Shown here piece after piece: positions 1 through 8,853 of a DNA stretch of 64,000 bases; position 1 is the stretch's first letter, and the number at the start of each line of letters is the position of its first letter. The notes under the pieces were generated by a model. That model saw only the letters and a list, made by a program, of their open reading frames with translations. It was not told the DNA's origin and searched no databases. Source of the DNA: an uncultured Bacteroidia bacterium. Lineage in GTDB: Bacteria > Bacteroidota > Bacteroidia > Bacteroidales > F082. Made by a program: the position numbers and the translations under genes. The stretch is taken from contig CACYHP010000001.1 of the NCBI GenBank assembly GCA_902774295.1, positions 620,001 through 684,000 on the forward strand. Reading direction: 5' to 3'.

Positions 1-1
1 T

Positions 2-1165
2 TTGAACGCCGGTAACGGTGTCACAGCATGGGTGAAGGATAAAGACCAGTCACACGTTGACGCTAAGTCATTCAAGGATTACAACCCACAGTGGACAGTG
101 ATGCCTCGTATCTCCTTCTCATTCCCGATTTCAGACGACGCTTTGTTCTTCGCTCACTATGACGTTTTGACACAGCGTCCTACAAACATCCACACCAACA
201 TCTATGATTATTACTACTTCGAACAGAACAGCAGTACTATCAACAACCCAGCTTTGAAACCTTCACAGACAATCGACTATGAGCTCGGTTTCACCCAGAA
301 GCTGACCAACTCGTCATCAATGACAATCACTGCTTACTACAAGGAGTTCCGTAACATGATCCAGATGTACCGTTACACAGGTGCTTATCCTAAGGATTAC
401 TCATCATACAGCAACTTGGACTTCGGTACTGTGAAAGGTCTCACAGCATCATACGACTTGCGTAGAACAAAGAACGTCCGTCTGCGTGCTTCTTACACCT
501 TGCAGTATTCAAACGCTACAGGTGCTTCATCAACCACAATGGAAGCTTTGATCGCAGCTGGTGTTCCTAACTTGCGTTCAACATTCGCTATGCCTTGGGA
601 CCGTCGTCACCAGTTCAACGTTTCATTGGATTACCGTTTCGCAAGCGGCAAGGACTACAACGGTCCTGTGTCAAAACGCGAGAAATCAGGTAAGAAACCT
701 ATCCAATGGCTCGCCAACACTGGTCTCGCCGTCACAATGAACGGTGGTTCAGGTACTCCTTACACAGCACAGAGCAACATCAACTCACCTATCACTCAAG
801 GTACTAGACTGTTGAAAGGTTCATACTACGGATCACGCCTCCCATGGGCATTCCGTTTCGATATGAAGATCGACAAGGATATCGACCTTAAGCTTGGTAA
901 GAAAGAAGGTGAAAGACGTCCAGCTTACCTGAACGTTTATCTCCAGGTGCTCAACGTACTTAATTCAAAGAATATCATTGATGTCTATTCATCAACCGGT
1001 AATCCAGATGACGATGGTTACCTCTCAGCTCCTGAATGGCAGCGTGAAATCGCTAACCAGACAAATGCTGATTCATATGCTGAATTGTACAGACTGTATG
1101 TCGACAACATGTACAATTACTCATCACCACGTCAGATTAGAATTGGTATGATCTTTAACTTCTAA
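2..1165 (+). CDS. TonB-dependent receptor, C-terminal part (5' end outside window)
   Basis: This is the last 387 residues of an outer membrane TonB-dependent receptor. The reading frame is open to the first base, so the apparent TTG start is only the window edge. The visible part is all beta-barrel: alternating aromatic and polar strands, a typical receptor stretch ending in an arginine-rich strand (WAFRFDMKIDKDIDL), and a terminal strand RQIRIGMIFNF ending in phenylalanine, as expected for BAM-dependent barrel insertion. The TonB box, plug and any N-terminal carboxypeptidase-like domain would lie upstream. It sits 23 bases before a very large secreted cargo protein and is probably co-transcribed with it. 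Codon use is strongly biased (Ser TCA, Arg CGT), as in the next two genes, which suggests high expression. The substrate cannot be told from this fragment. Confidence 0.85.
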   Translation: MNAGNGVTAWVKDKDQSHVDAKSFKDYNPQWTVMPRISFSFPISDDALFFAHYDVLTQRPTNIHTNIYDYYYFEQNSSTINNPALKPSQTIDYELGFTQKLTNSSSMTITAYYKEFRNMIQMYRYTGAYPKDYSSYSNLDFGTVKGLTASYDLRRTKNVRLRASYTLQYSNATGASSTTMEALIAAGVPNLRSTFAMPWDRRHQFNVSLDYRFASGKDYNGPVSKREKSGKKPIQWLANTGLAVTMNGGSGTPYTAQSNINSPITQGTRLLKGSYYGSRLPWAFRFDMKIDKDIDLKLGKKEGERRPAYLNVYLQVLNVLNSKNIIDVYSSTGNPDDDGYLSAPEWQREIANQTNADSYAELYRLYVDNMYNYSSPRQIRIGMIFNF

Positions 1166-1188
1166 ACAGAATAATAAATACTGATAAT

Positions 1189-4100
1189 ATGAAGACTATA
1201 ATTCGTTTATTAACTGTTGCATTTCTTATTGCAAGTGTAACTGAAGTAAGAGCCGAGAAGATCCAGATGAATGGCCCTCAAACTCGGAATCTGAAACAAA
1301 CCACTGCTGGATGTACACCATCTTCAACCTATGCATGGTTGAACATCAACAACGCCAGAGTGCGTGTCAACGCCGGTGGTGATATGTGGTGGGATCTTCC
1401 GGGTGGTTCTGGATCAAAGTACTACATTCCAGCTAACGGTTCAGCAACTTCATTGTATGCAGGATCTCTTTGGATCGCAGGTATGGACATCAACAACCAG
1501 TTGAAGTGCGCCGCTATCCGTTTCCGTCAGATCGGTAACGACTTCTGGACAGGTCCTCTTACAGTTGATGGAACAGCATCTATCGACGCTGCAACATGTA
1601 TGGAGTACGATAAAATGTACAACATCACACGCGCCGAAGTCGATGACTTCCTCCAGAATTGTGATGAAAACGGTATTCCTCTCCCAGGATACGAAATCCC
1701 AACCAACATCTTGAACTGGCCTGCTCACGGCGACCCGGCAAGAGGCATGAGCTACTACCTCGCTCCTTTCTATGATAGAGACGAAGATGGTACTTACGAT
1801 CCTTCACAGGGTGACTATCCATACTACGATATCACCAACGAACTCTGCCACACTCAAGTTCCTACAATGGAAGAGCTTAATGAAGGTACAGTTCACGGAT
1901 CTATCCTCGCTGACCAAGTTATCAAAGGTGACCAGACTCTCTGGTGGGTGTTCAACGATAAAGGTAACTCTCACACTGAAACTGGCGGTTCAGCTATCGG
2001 TATGGAAATCAGAGCTCAAGCATTTGCCTTCTCGACAAATGATGAGATCAACAACATGACATTCTATAGCTACGAGATCATCAACCGTTCAACCTATACT
2101 TTGACCAACACATACTTCTCACCATGGACTGACGTTGACCTTGGTTATGCTAAGGACGACTACATCGGTTGCGACGTTTCACGTGGTCTCGGTTATGGTT
2201 ACAACGGTGCTCCTATCGATGGTAACGGTCAGACAGAAGCTTACGGTGCCAACCCTCCAGCGGTCGGTGTCGACTTCTTCCAGGGACCTTACCTCGATCC
2301 AGATGGACTCGATAACCCTAAGTATGATACATTAGGCAACCAGCTCTGCGATGAGAGTATCAATGGTGTGAACTTCGGCAACGGCATCGTCGACGACGAA
2401 CGTTTCGGTATGCGCCGTTTCGTGTATCACAACAACTCAAACAACTCAGTGTATGGTGACCCTGATGTCGCTGCTGAATACTACCTCCTCCTTAGAGGTA
2501 TCTGGAAGAATGGTGCTAAGATGCAGTACGGTGGTACAGCTGTTCCAGGCGCTGCCGGTACAGTCGGTCCAACTTGCGACTTCATGTTCCCATTCGATTC
2601 AGACCCTTGCAACTGGGGTACTGGCGGTTTGATGCCTAACGGCGGCTTCAACCAGAACGGATTCTACTGGAGTGAAGAGACAGGTAACAACGGTGGACCT
2701 AACCCACCTGAGGACCGTCGTTTCATGCAGTCAGCTGGTCCTTTCACCTTGAAAGCTGGTGCTGTTAACTACATCACTTTCGGTGTGCCATGGGCTCGCG
2801 CTACCACAGGCAAGGCTTGGGCTTCAGTCGAACTCCTCCGTAAGGTCGACGATAAGTGCCAGTCAATGTTCGATAACTGCTTCAAAGTCCTCGACGGACC
2901 TAACGCTCCTGATTTGACAATCCGCGAACTTGACAGACAACTCATTATCTATCTGTCAAATTCAGAATCATCAAATAACGCTAATGAAGACTATATCGAA
3001 ATGGATCCTAACATTCCTGATGGAGATACAATCAATGGACAGTATGTTCAGTTTGATAAGTACTTCCGTTTCGAAGGTTATCAGATCTATCAGCTCGCCA
3101 ACCAGGAAGTCAGTGTTGACCAGTTGACAGATGAGACAAAAGCTCGTTTGATTTTCCAGTGCGATATTAAGAACAACGTCAGCAGACTCGTCAACTTCAT
3201 CTATGATGATTACATTGGATACAGTATCCCTACAATCATGGTTGAAGGCGCTGACAATGGTATTTCACACTCATTCGTTGTGACACAAGACGCATTCACA
3301 AAGAACAACGACCCTACATTGGTGAACCACCACACATATTACTTCATGGCAATAGCTTACGCTTACAACAACTATAGAGAATACGATCCTGAGACAACAC
3401 AAGGCCAAGGACAGAAACTTCCTTACCTCGCAGGTCGTAAGAACATCAAGTTGTATTCAGCTGTTCCACATAAGATTGTGAATGGTACAGTCATCAACTC
3501 ATCATACGGTGACCAGCCAGTCATAAACCGTTGGACCGGTATCGGAAACGGTGGCAACCGCCTAGAGATGTCAGACGCTGACGTCGCAGAGTTGCTCTCA
3601 CGTCCAATCGCAAGCGAAACCAACAAGTTCGGTGATCCTGACTACCCAGTTATCTATCACCCAACATACAAGAGAGGCTGTGGTCCTGTCAATGTTAAGA
3701 TTGTTGACCCATTGAACGTAAAACCAACAGACTATGCTCTTTGGTTCCATGATTTCAAGACTGTCACTATCGAGCATGTTACAGGAAATACAGGTATCTC
3801 AGGTGATAGCCAGGATATGAAAGTCTTCAAGTGGTCTTTGAAAGACCTTGAGACAGGTGAGGTGTTTGAATCAGACACAACAACCGAGCTTTCAAATGAG
3901 AAGTTGTTCCTTGACAGAGGTATTTCAATTGATGTTCAGCAGTGCTGGAACGTCGGTACCTATAAAGTCGGTACTACTGGCGGTGCACCAGGTAGCAGTG
4001 ATGCAAATCAGGTGTATTCAATCTTGTCACCAAACAACGGTCTCATCACATCATCAGTGACATACGCCGACAGTTCTAACCGTTGGCTCAGCGGTATCAA

Positions 4101-5541
4101 AGATAGTGATGCTGTCGCATCTAACGCTTTGAACTGGATCCGTGCCGGTAACTATGCTGACCAGGATGACAAACAGAACAACGACTACAATGTTGAGTCA
4201 GAATCAACAAAGACTTCAAAACCTTGGGACCCGGATGGCAACTATGAAAAGATTGCTAGCGGTACATGGGCACCATACATGCTTGTTAACTGGTCCGGTA
4301 ACTCAGGTGCTAACAACCCTGGCCCAATGTTTGAATGGGGTAGCCATAAAGACACTATCTTCAAAAAGATGGGTTCAATCGATATCGTGTTGACAGCCGA
4401 TAAGTCAAAATGGACTCGTTGCCCAGTGTTTGAGATGTGTATGGACGCAAGTATGTCGGAGAACAATGCTCAGCCATTCGGTATCCGTAGAGCTCCATCA
4501 GTCGACAAGAACGGTAATCCAGCAGCTGCTACATATCAGGAAGCATTGAACATGGATGCAAGCGACAATGAGAACGATGCCAACTACATCAGTGCATACG
4601 GTATGGGTTGGTTCCCAGGCTATGCAATTGATATTGAAACAGGTACTCGTTTCAACATCGGTTTCGGTGAAGACTCATTCTATCCTGATCTCAACGGACG
4701 TGATATGAAGTTGAACCCACCAGCGTTGCTGCAGAGAACAGCTGACGGTGCTGCTGATTATCAGCTCATAGACCCTGTCGTGTTCGATCAGGTTGACGGT
4801 ACTCCGGTATTTGGTGGTAAACACTATGTCTACATCTTCCCAATGCATAAAGGTTCTGTGATGGCGGGTAATGACTTCACATGCCCTGCATACGACGGTG
4901 GTAAGTATTTGATCGATAAGATGACTCTTATTGAAACAAGCTCACAAAGTAAGGTCTTCAAGACTGCATTCTGGGGTCAGCCAATCTGGGCTGGTATACC
5001 AATGGCAGTTGAAGGCAGACCATGGTTGCCAGAAGGTAATCCTGTTAAGATTTCGGTCCGCATCAAGAAGCCTTATCAGTTAGGTTATAGCACTATCCCG
5101 TTGGAGGTTGAGTCAGAAGAACTTGTTGACACAATTAACCACAAAGGTTACTTGCCATACTACACCTTCTCAACTAAGGGATATGGTCCGACATACAAGG
5201 ATGAAGCTAAAGGCAAATCAGACCTTGACCTTATCCAAGTTGTTCCAAACCCATACTATGCATACGCTAACTATGAGTCTAACGCTCTTATCCACAGAGT
5301 TAAGATCACCAACCTTCCTGACCAGTGCGTTGTGACGATTTACACTGTAAACGGAACAAAGATTCGTCAGTTCAAGAAAGACTCACCAGTGACGTCAATA
5401 GATTGGGATTTGACCAACCATGCTAACACACCTATCGCAAGCGGTATCTACATCATCCACGTGAAAGATAACGTGAACGGCGGTGAACATACTGTTAAGT
5501 TCTATTGCGCAATGCGTCAGGTTGACTTAAATACATTCTAA
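1189..5541 (+). CDS. Giant secreted protein with T9SS-type C-terminal sorting domain
   Basis: A 1450-residue exported protein. Residues 1-22 are a signal peptide (MKTIIRLLTVAFLIASVTEV followed by RAEK). The last 85 or so residues look like a type IX secretion type A sorting domain: a VVPNPYYAYA motif, strands VKITNLPDQCVVTIYTVNG and IRQFKKD, then SGIYIIHVKD. The body is rich in Asn, Gly, Asp and aromatic residues, has several Asp-rich loops such as DRDEDGTYDPSQGDYP that could bind calcium, and resembles no catalytic family I know. It lies between a TonB-dependent receptor and a PorV-like barrel. PorV proteins act as shuttles for T9SS cargo, so the three may form one export or surface-assembly unit. 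That role is inference. Surface display is likely; adhesion or nutrient capture are both possible. Confidence 0.8.
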   Translation: MKTIIRLLTVAFLIASVTEVRAEKIQMNGPQTRNLKQTTAGCTPSSTYAWLNINNARVRVNAGGDMWWDLPGGSGSKYYIPANGSATSLYAGSLWIAGMDINNQLKCAAIRFRQIGNDFWTGPLTVDGTASIDAATCMEYDKMYNITRAEVDDFLQNCDENGIPLPGYEIPTNILNWPAHGDPARGMSYYLAPFYDRDEDGTYDPSQGDYPYYDITNELCHTQVPTMEELNEGTVHGSILADQVIKGDQTLWWVFNDKGNSHTETGGSAIGMEIRAQAFAFSTNDEINNMTFYSYEIINRSTYTLTNTYFSPWTDVDLGYAKDDYIGCDVSRGLGYGYNGAPIDGNGQTEAYGANPPAVGVDFFQGPYLDPDGLDNPKYDTLGNQLCDESINGVNFGNGIVDDERFGMRRFVYHNNSNNSVYGDPDVAAEYYLLLRGIWKNGAKMQYGGTAVPGAAGTVGPTCDFMFPFDSDPCNWGTGGLMPNGGFNQNGFYWSEETGNNGGPNPPEDRRFMQSAGPFTLKAGAVNYITFGVPWARATTGKAWASVELLRKVDDKCQSMFDNCFKVLDGPNAPDLTIRELDRQLIIYLSNSESSNNANEDYIEMDPNIPDGDTINGQYVQFDKYFRFEGYQIYQLANQEVSVDQLTDETKARLIFQCDIKNNVSRLVNFIYDDYIGYSIPTIMVEGADNGISHSFVVTQDAFTKNNDPTLVNHHTYYFMAIAYAYNNYREYDPETTQGQGQKLPYLAGRKNIKLYSAVPHKIVNGTVINSSYGDQPVINRWTGIGNGGNRLEMSDADVAELLSRPIASETNKFGDPDYPVIYHPTYKRGCGPVNVKIVDPLNVKPTDYALWFHDFKTVTIEHVTGNTGISGDSQDMKVFKWSLKDLETGEVFESDTTTELSNEKLFLDRGISIDVQQCWNVGTYKVGTTGGAPGSSDANQVYSILSPNNGLITSSVTYADSSNRWLSGIKDSDAVASNALNWIRAGNYADQDDKQNNDYNVESESTKTSKPWDPDGNYEKIASGTWAPYMLVNWSGNSGANNPGPMFEWGSHKDTIFKKMGSIDIVLTADKSKWTRCPVFEMCMDASMSENNAQPFGIRRAPSVDKNGNPAAATYQEALNMDASDNENDANYISAYGMGWFPGYAIDIETGTRFNIGFGEDSFYPDLNGRDMKLNPPALLQRTADGAADYQLIDPVVFDQVDGTPVFGGKHYVYIFPMHKGSVMAGNDFTCPAYDGGKYLIDKMTLIETSSQSKVFKTAFWGQPIWAGIPMAVEGRPWLPEGNPVKISVRIKKPYQLGYSTIPLEVESEELVDTINHKGYLPYYTFSTKGYGPTYKDEAKGKSDLDLIQVVPNPYYAYANYESNALIHRVKITNLPDQCVVTIYTVNGTKIRQFKKDSPVTSIDWDLTNHANTPIASGIYIIHVKDNVNGGEHTVKFYCAMRQVDLNTF

Positions 5542-5573
5542 TTATTTTGCGAACAAATTAAAAGTACACGATC

Positions 5574-6638
5574 ATGAAAAAGTTATTTAGAACTATCGTA
5601 ACATTAAGCTTGACAATCATTATTGGATTTACGAGCACAGAAGCATTCGCAGGTAATAAGGATAGAGCAGGTCAAGCAGGTGCAAACGAATTGCTGGTTA
5701 ATCCATGGGCAGCATCATCAGGATGGGGCAATGCCGGTATGGCAAGCGTCAAAGGTGTTGATGCTATCTGGAGTAACGTGGCAGGTATCTCTTTCACGAA
5801 TACAATGGATCTTGACTTCTCATATACCAACTGGCTTGCCGGTTCAGGAACAAGTGTAGTATCATTCGGTTTACTGGCACGCGTTTCAGAATCAGTGGTC
5901 GCTGGTTTGTCAGTCATGTCAATGAATTTCGGTGAGATTCAGAGAACAACTACAGAAAACCCAGACGGTGGTATTGGTACTTATAAACCAAGTTTGATGA
6001 ACATCAACATCGCTATTGCGAAGTCGTTCTCAAACAGTATCCACGGCGGTTTTGTTTTGAAGATCATTAGCGAGTCAATCACAGATATGAAAGGTACAGG
6101 TGTTGCTTTGGACGCAGGTATCCAGTATGTGACAGGTCTTACCGATAACATCCACTTCGGTATCGCCTTGAAGAACATTGGACCTACCATGAAGTACAGC
6201 GGCGACGGTCTTTCATTCAAAGTGGCTATGGCTGACATGAGTTCAGACCTTACAGTGGTGCAGCGCGCCGACGAGTTTGAGCTTCCTACACAGCTGAATA
6301 TCGCTGCGGCATACGATTTCAACTTTGAAAACGCAAGCCGTTTGACACTCGCTTTCAACTTCAACTCAAACGCTTTCTCGAAAGACCAGTTCATTTTCGG
6401 TGTTGAGGGTTCGTTCCGCGACATCCTCATGCTCCGTGGCGGTTACACATTCGAGAGCGGTGTCACAAAGAGTATCGAAGACGCTGACTGCACAAACGTC
6501 AACAGAGGTTTGTCACTCGGTGCTACAGTCCAGGCTCCTCTTAACAAGAAGGGTTTGAAGGTCTGTCTCGACTATTCATACCGTGACACAGCACACTGGA
6601 AAGGTACACATTCAGTCGGTGCAAGAATTTTATTCTAA
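5574..6638 (+). CDS. PorV/PorQ-family outer membrane beta-barrel protein
   Basis: A 354-residue outer membrane protein with a signal peptide ending near TEAFA. The mature N-terminus carries the family pattern: GQAGANELLVNPWAASSGWGNAGMAS, here split after about residue 35 by small residues, then an Ala-Ile-Trp-Ser-Asn-Val-Ala-Gly motif (DAIWSNVAGIS) typical of the PorV/UPF0164 FadL-like barrels. In T9SS, PorV recognises the C-terminal sorting domain of cargo and carries it to the attachment complex. This copy follows a giant cargo gene by 32 bases, so it may be a dedicated partner and not the general PorV. The terminal strand ends in phenylalanine (VGARILF). The stop codon is followed by the greA promoter. 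Confidence 0.8.
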   Translation: MKKLFRTIVTLSLTIIIGFTSTEAFAGNKDRAGQAGANELLVNPWAASSGWGNAGMASVKGVDAIWSNVAGISFTNTMDLDFSYTNWLAGSGTSVVSFGLLARVSESVVAGLSVMSMNFGEIQRTTTENPDGGIGTYKPSLMNINIAIAKSFSNSIHGGFVLKIISESITDMKGTGVALDAGIQYVTGLTDNIHFGIALKNIGPTMKYSGDGLSFKVAMADMSSDLTVVQRADEFELPTQLNIAAAYDFNFENASRLTLAFNFNSNAFSKDQFIFGVEGSFRDILMLRGGYTFESGVTKSIEDADCTNVNRGLSLGATVQAPLNKKGLKVCLDYSYRDTAHWKGTHSVGARILF

Positions 6639-6644
6639 AAAAAA

Positions 6645-6674
6645 CTTGCATTTGAAAAAAAAGTTGTATCTTTG
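6645..6674 (+). promoter_or_regulatory. greA promoter
   Basis: A TATCTTTG element at 6667-6674 matches the Bacteroidota -7 consensus TAnnTTTG. A TTG at 6646-6648 sits 18 bases upstream, near the expected place for the -33 element. Transcription should begin near 6680, upstream of the terminator-like hairpin at 6696-6726. Confidence 0.7.
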
Positions 6675-6693
6675 CATACAATTTTACGGAAAA

Positions 6694-6726
6694 AAGGGCC
6701 CTTATTTCGGTAAGGGTCTCTTTTTT
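6694..6726 (+). terminator. Terminator-like hairpin inside the greA leader
   Basis: CCCTTA (6699-6704) pairs with TAAGGG (6711-6716) around loop TTTCGG. The stem is extended by one G-C and two G-T pairs and followed by six T at 6721-6726. It lies downstream of the greA promoter and 20 bases before the ATG, so it can stop greA transcripts early and can also end readthrough from the PorV-like gene. Confidence 0.65.
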
Positions 6727-6746
6727 ACAATTTAAAAATTAAAGTT

Positions 6747-7223
6747 ATGGCAGAAGTAGAATACTTTACACAAGCTGGATTACAGAAGCTGAAGGACGAA
6801 CTGGAGAATCTTTGTGTTAACGAACGTCCGAAGATTGCAGCAGCAATAGCAGAGGCTCGCGATAAGGGTGACTTGTCGGAAAACGCTGAATATGACGCAG
6901 CTAAAGAAGCTCAGCAACTTCTTGAGATGAAGATTGTGAAGCTCCAGCTTACCATTGCTAACGCACGAATCATCGATGAATCGAAGATGGACACATCGAA
7001 GGTTTTGATTCTCTCTACAGTGAAAATCAAAAACGTGAAGACAAAACAGATGATGTCATATACCATCGTTCCTGAAAAAGAGGCAAACCTCAAGGCAGGA
7101 AAGATCTCCATCACATCACCAATCGCGAAAGGCCTTCTCGGCAAAGGAGTGGGCGAAGAAGTGGAGATTCAGGTGCCAGCAGGAAAGCTTTTGTTTGAAA
7201 TCGTTGAAATAACAAGAGAATAA
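6747..7223 (+). CDS. greA: Transcription elongation factor GreA
   Basis: 158 residues, the normal GreA length. GreA enters the RNA polymerase secondary channel and stimulates cleavage of backtracked RNA. The N-terminal coiled coil (residues 1-75) has the conserved EARDKGDLSENAEYDAAKE tip, with the acidic residues that hold the catalytic magnesium. The C-terminal FKBP-like domain carries SPIAKGLLGKGVGEEVEIQVP. The gene has its own promoter and a hairpin leader. It is followed after two bases by a HIT protein gene, and that in turn after two bases by an RNA methyltransferase gene, so the three probably form an operon. Confidence 0.97.
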   Translation: MAEVEYFTQAGLQKLKDELENLCVNERPKIAAAIAEARDKGDLSENAEYDAAKEAQQLLEMKIVKLQLTIANARIIDESKMDTSKVLILSTVKIKNVKTKQMMSYTIVPEKEANLKAGKISITSPIAKGLLGKGVGEEVEIQVPAGKLLFEIVEITRE

Positions 7224-7225
7224 TT

Positions 7226-7618
7226 ATGGCTTCAATATTTTCAAGAATAGTTGCAGGTGAGATTCCTTGCTATAAAATCGCTGAGAACGACAAGTTTTTC
7301 GCATTCTTCGACATCAGTCCGCTCACGCCGGGTCACACTCTGGTGATTCCTAAGAAAGAAGAGGATTATATCTTCGACATTTCTGACGCTGACCTCGCCG
7401 AGATGATAGTCTTCGCAAAGAAGATTGCTATCGCGATAAAGAAAGCCATCCCATGCAAGAAAGTCGGCGTGGCTGTTATCGGTCTCGAAGTGCCTCACGC
7501 ACACATCCATCTCGTGCCAATGCAGAGAGAAGGCGACATCGACTTCAGACGCGAGAAGATGCACCCTACAGAAGAACAGTTCAAAGAGTGGCAGAAGAAA
7601 ATCGTTGAGAATCTGTAA
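7226..7618 (+). CDS. HIT family nucleotide hydrolase/transferase
   Basis: A 130-residue histidine-triad protein. It begins with the family pattern SIFSRIVAGEIPCYKIAEND and contains the HxHxH catalytic motif (PHAHIHLVPM, about residues 90-99), where the middle histidine attacks the alpha-phosphate of purine nucleotides. Members of this branch act as adenosine 5'-phosphoramidase or dinucleotide hydrolases; the true substrate is not known from sequence. It starts two bases after the greA stop codon and ends two bases before the next start, so it depends on upstream transcription. Confidence 0.93.
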   Translation: MASIFSRIVAGEIPCYKIAENDKFFAFFDISPLTPGHTLVIPKKEEDYIFDISDADLAEMIVFAKKIAIAIKKAIPCKKVGVAVIGLEVPHAHIHLVPMQREGDIDFRREKMHPTEEQFKEWQKKIVENL

Positions 7619-7620
7619 AG

Positions 7621-8787
7621 ATGGAAAACACTTTTACAATGGTTGCCAAGACCATGGCGGGGCTGGAAAACGTCCTCGCCGAGGAATTGACATCCTTAGG
7701 TGCTGAAAATGTACAGGTTTTGAACCGCGCCGTGAGCTTTGAAGGCGACAAGGCGATGATGTACAGGGCAAACTATTGCTGCCGTACAGCATTGCGCATC
7801 CTGAAGCCGATAATGAGTTTCGTGGCACGCAACGAGCTCATGCTGTATAACCACATCTTCAAAATCAAATGGCATGAGATTTTCAACATCAACGAGACCT
7901 TTGCGATAGATGCCGTCACAAGTGGCAACTATTTCACTCATTCTCAATATGCAGCATTGAAGGTAAAAGACGCCATCGCTGACGAGTTCCGCGAACATTT
8001 CGGAGCACGTCCGTCGGTGGATGTCGAGAACCCTGACTTGAGAATCAACGTACACATTGAGAATGAGAAGGTTACGCTATCATTCGACAGCTCAGGTGAT
8101 TCGCTGCACAAACGCGGATATAGAAAAGCCGTCGACAAAGCCCCGATGAGCGAGGTTTTGGCTGCCGGTTTGATTAAACTGACAGGCTGGAAGTGCGACT
8201 GCAACTTCGTCGACTGCATGTGCGGCTCGGGCACCATCCCGATTGAGGCTGCAATGATGGCATTGGGTATCCCCGCCGGATTCTTCAGAAAGAAATGGGG
8301 CTTCATGACATGGCACGACTTCGACAAGGAGCTGTGGCAGAACGTAGTGCTGGATGCCGGCGCCACGATGGAAGAGTTTGAATATGAGATACTTGCATCA
8401 GACCATTCAGCGAAAGCTGTGGAGATCGCAAAGGCAAACATCACAAACGCACATCTTCAGTACGACATCAAGCTGAGTAAACAGGACATGTTTGCCATGG
8501 TACCACCAGAGGGCGGCGGAATCATGATTATCAACCCGCCATACGGTGAGAGATTGGAAGAAAAAGACCTTATAAATCTATATAAAGGCATCGGCGACGC
8601 TTTGAAGAAGAACTTCAAGGGCTTCGAGGCATGGATCATCAGCTCGAACAAGGATGCGCTGAAGCTTATAGGACTGAAACCATCAAAGAAAATCGATATT
8701 TATAACGGACCGCTGGAGTGCAAGTTTGAGAAGTTTGAGATTTTTGAGGGAAGTTATAAAGATAAAAAGATAAGAGAAAATAATTAA
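7621..8787 (+). CDS. THUMP-domain class I rRNA methyltransferase (RlmL/YpsC type)
   Basis: 388 residues. The N-terminal part (about 1-165) is a ferredoxin-like plus THUMP RNA-binding region. The C-terminal part is a Rossmann methyltransferase with a SAM-binding CGSGTIPIEAAMMA motif (about 202) and the catalytic NPPYGERL motif (about 304), which is typical of N2-guanine or N6-adenine methylation. The closest known enzymes modify 23S rRNA G2445 (the N-terminal half of E. coli RlmL; B. subtilis YpsC/RlmL). It lacks the second methyltransferase domain of the E. coli fusion. It is the last gene of the greA operon. Its C-terminal end is lysine-rich and repetitive (KFEKFEIFEG, YKDKKIREN). Confidence 0.88.
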   Translation: MENTFTMVAKTMAGLENVLAEELTSLGAENVQVLNRAVSFEGDKAMMYRANYCCRTALRILKPIMSFVARNELMLYNHIFKIKWHEIFNINETFAIDAVTSGNYFTHSQYAALKVKDAIADEFREHFGARPSVDVENPDLRINVHIENEKVTLSFDSSGDSLHKRGYRKAVDKAPMSEVLAAGLIKLTGWKCDCNFVDCMCGSGTIPIEAAMMALGIPAGFFRKKWGFMTWHDFDKELWQNVVLDAGATMEEFEYEILASDHSAKAVEIAKANITNAHLQYDIKLSKQDMFAMVPPEGGGIMIINPPYGERLEEKDLINLYKGIGDALKKNFKGFEAWIISSNKDALKLIGLKPSKKIDIYNGPLECKFEKFEIFEGSYKDKKIRENN

Positions 8788-8795
8788 TTTTTTTC

Positions 8796-8826
8796 TTGCA
8801 TTTATTAAAACACCTTTTTAATTTTG
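8796..8826 (+). promoter_or_regulatory. Promoter of the fused FAD oxidoreductase gene
   Basis: TTG at 8796-8798 and TAATTTTG at 8819-8826 with a 20-base gap match the -33/-7 pair. The upstream in-frame TTG at 8824 is part of the -7 element and cannot be the start codon. The ATG at 8854 is the start. Confidence 0.75.
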
Positions 8827-8853
8827 CATTTCTTATTAGCAAAATTGAAAAGT

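Noticed and set aside
8824..8853. TTG start ten codons upstream for the FAD oxidoreductase
   Set aside because: It lies within the -7 element TAATTTTG.
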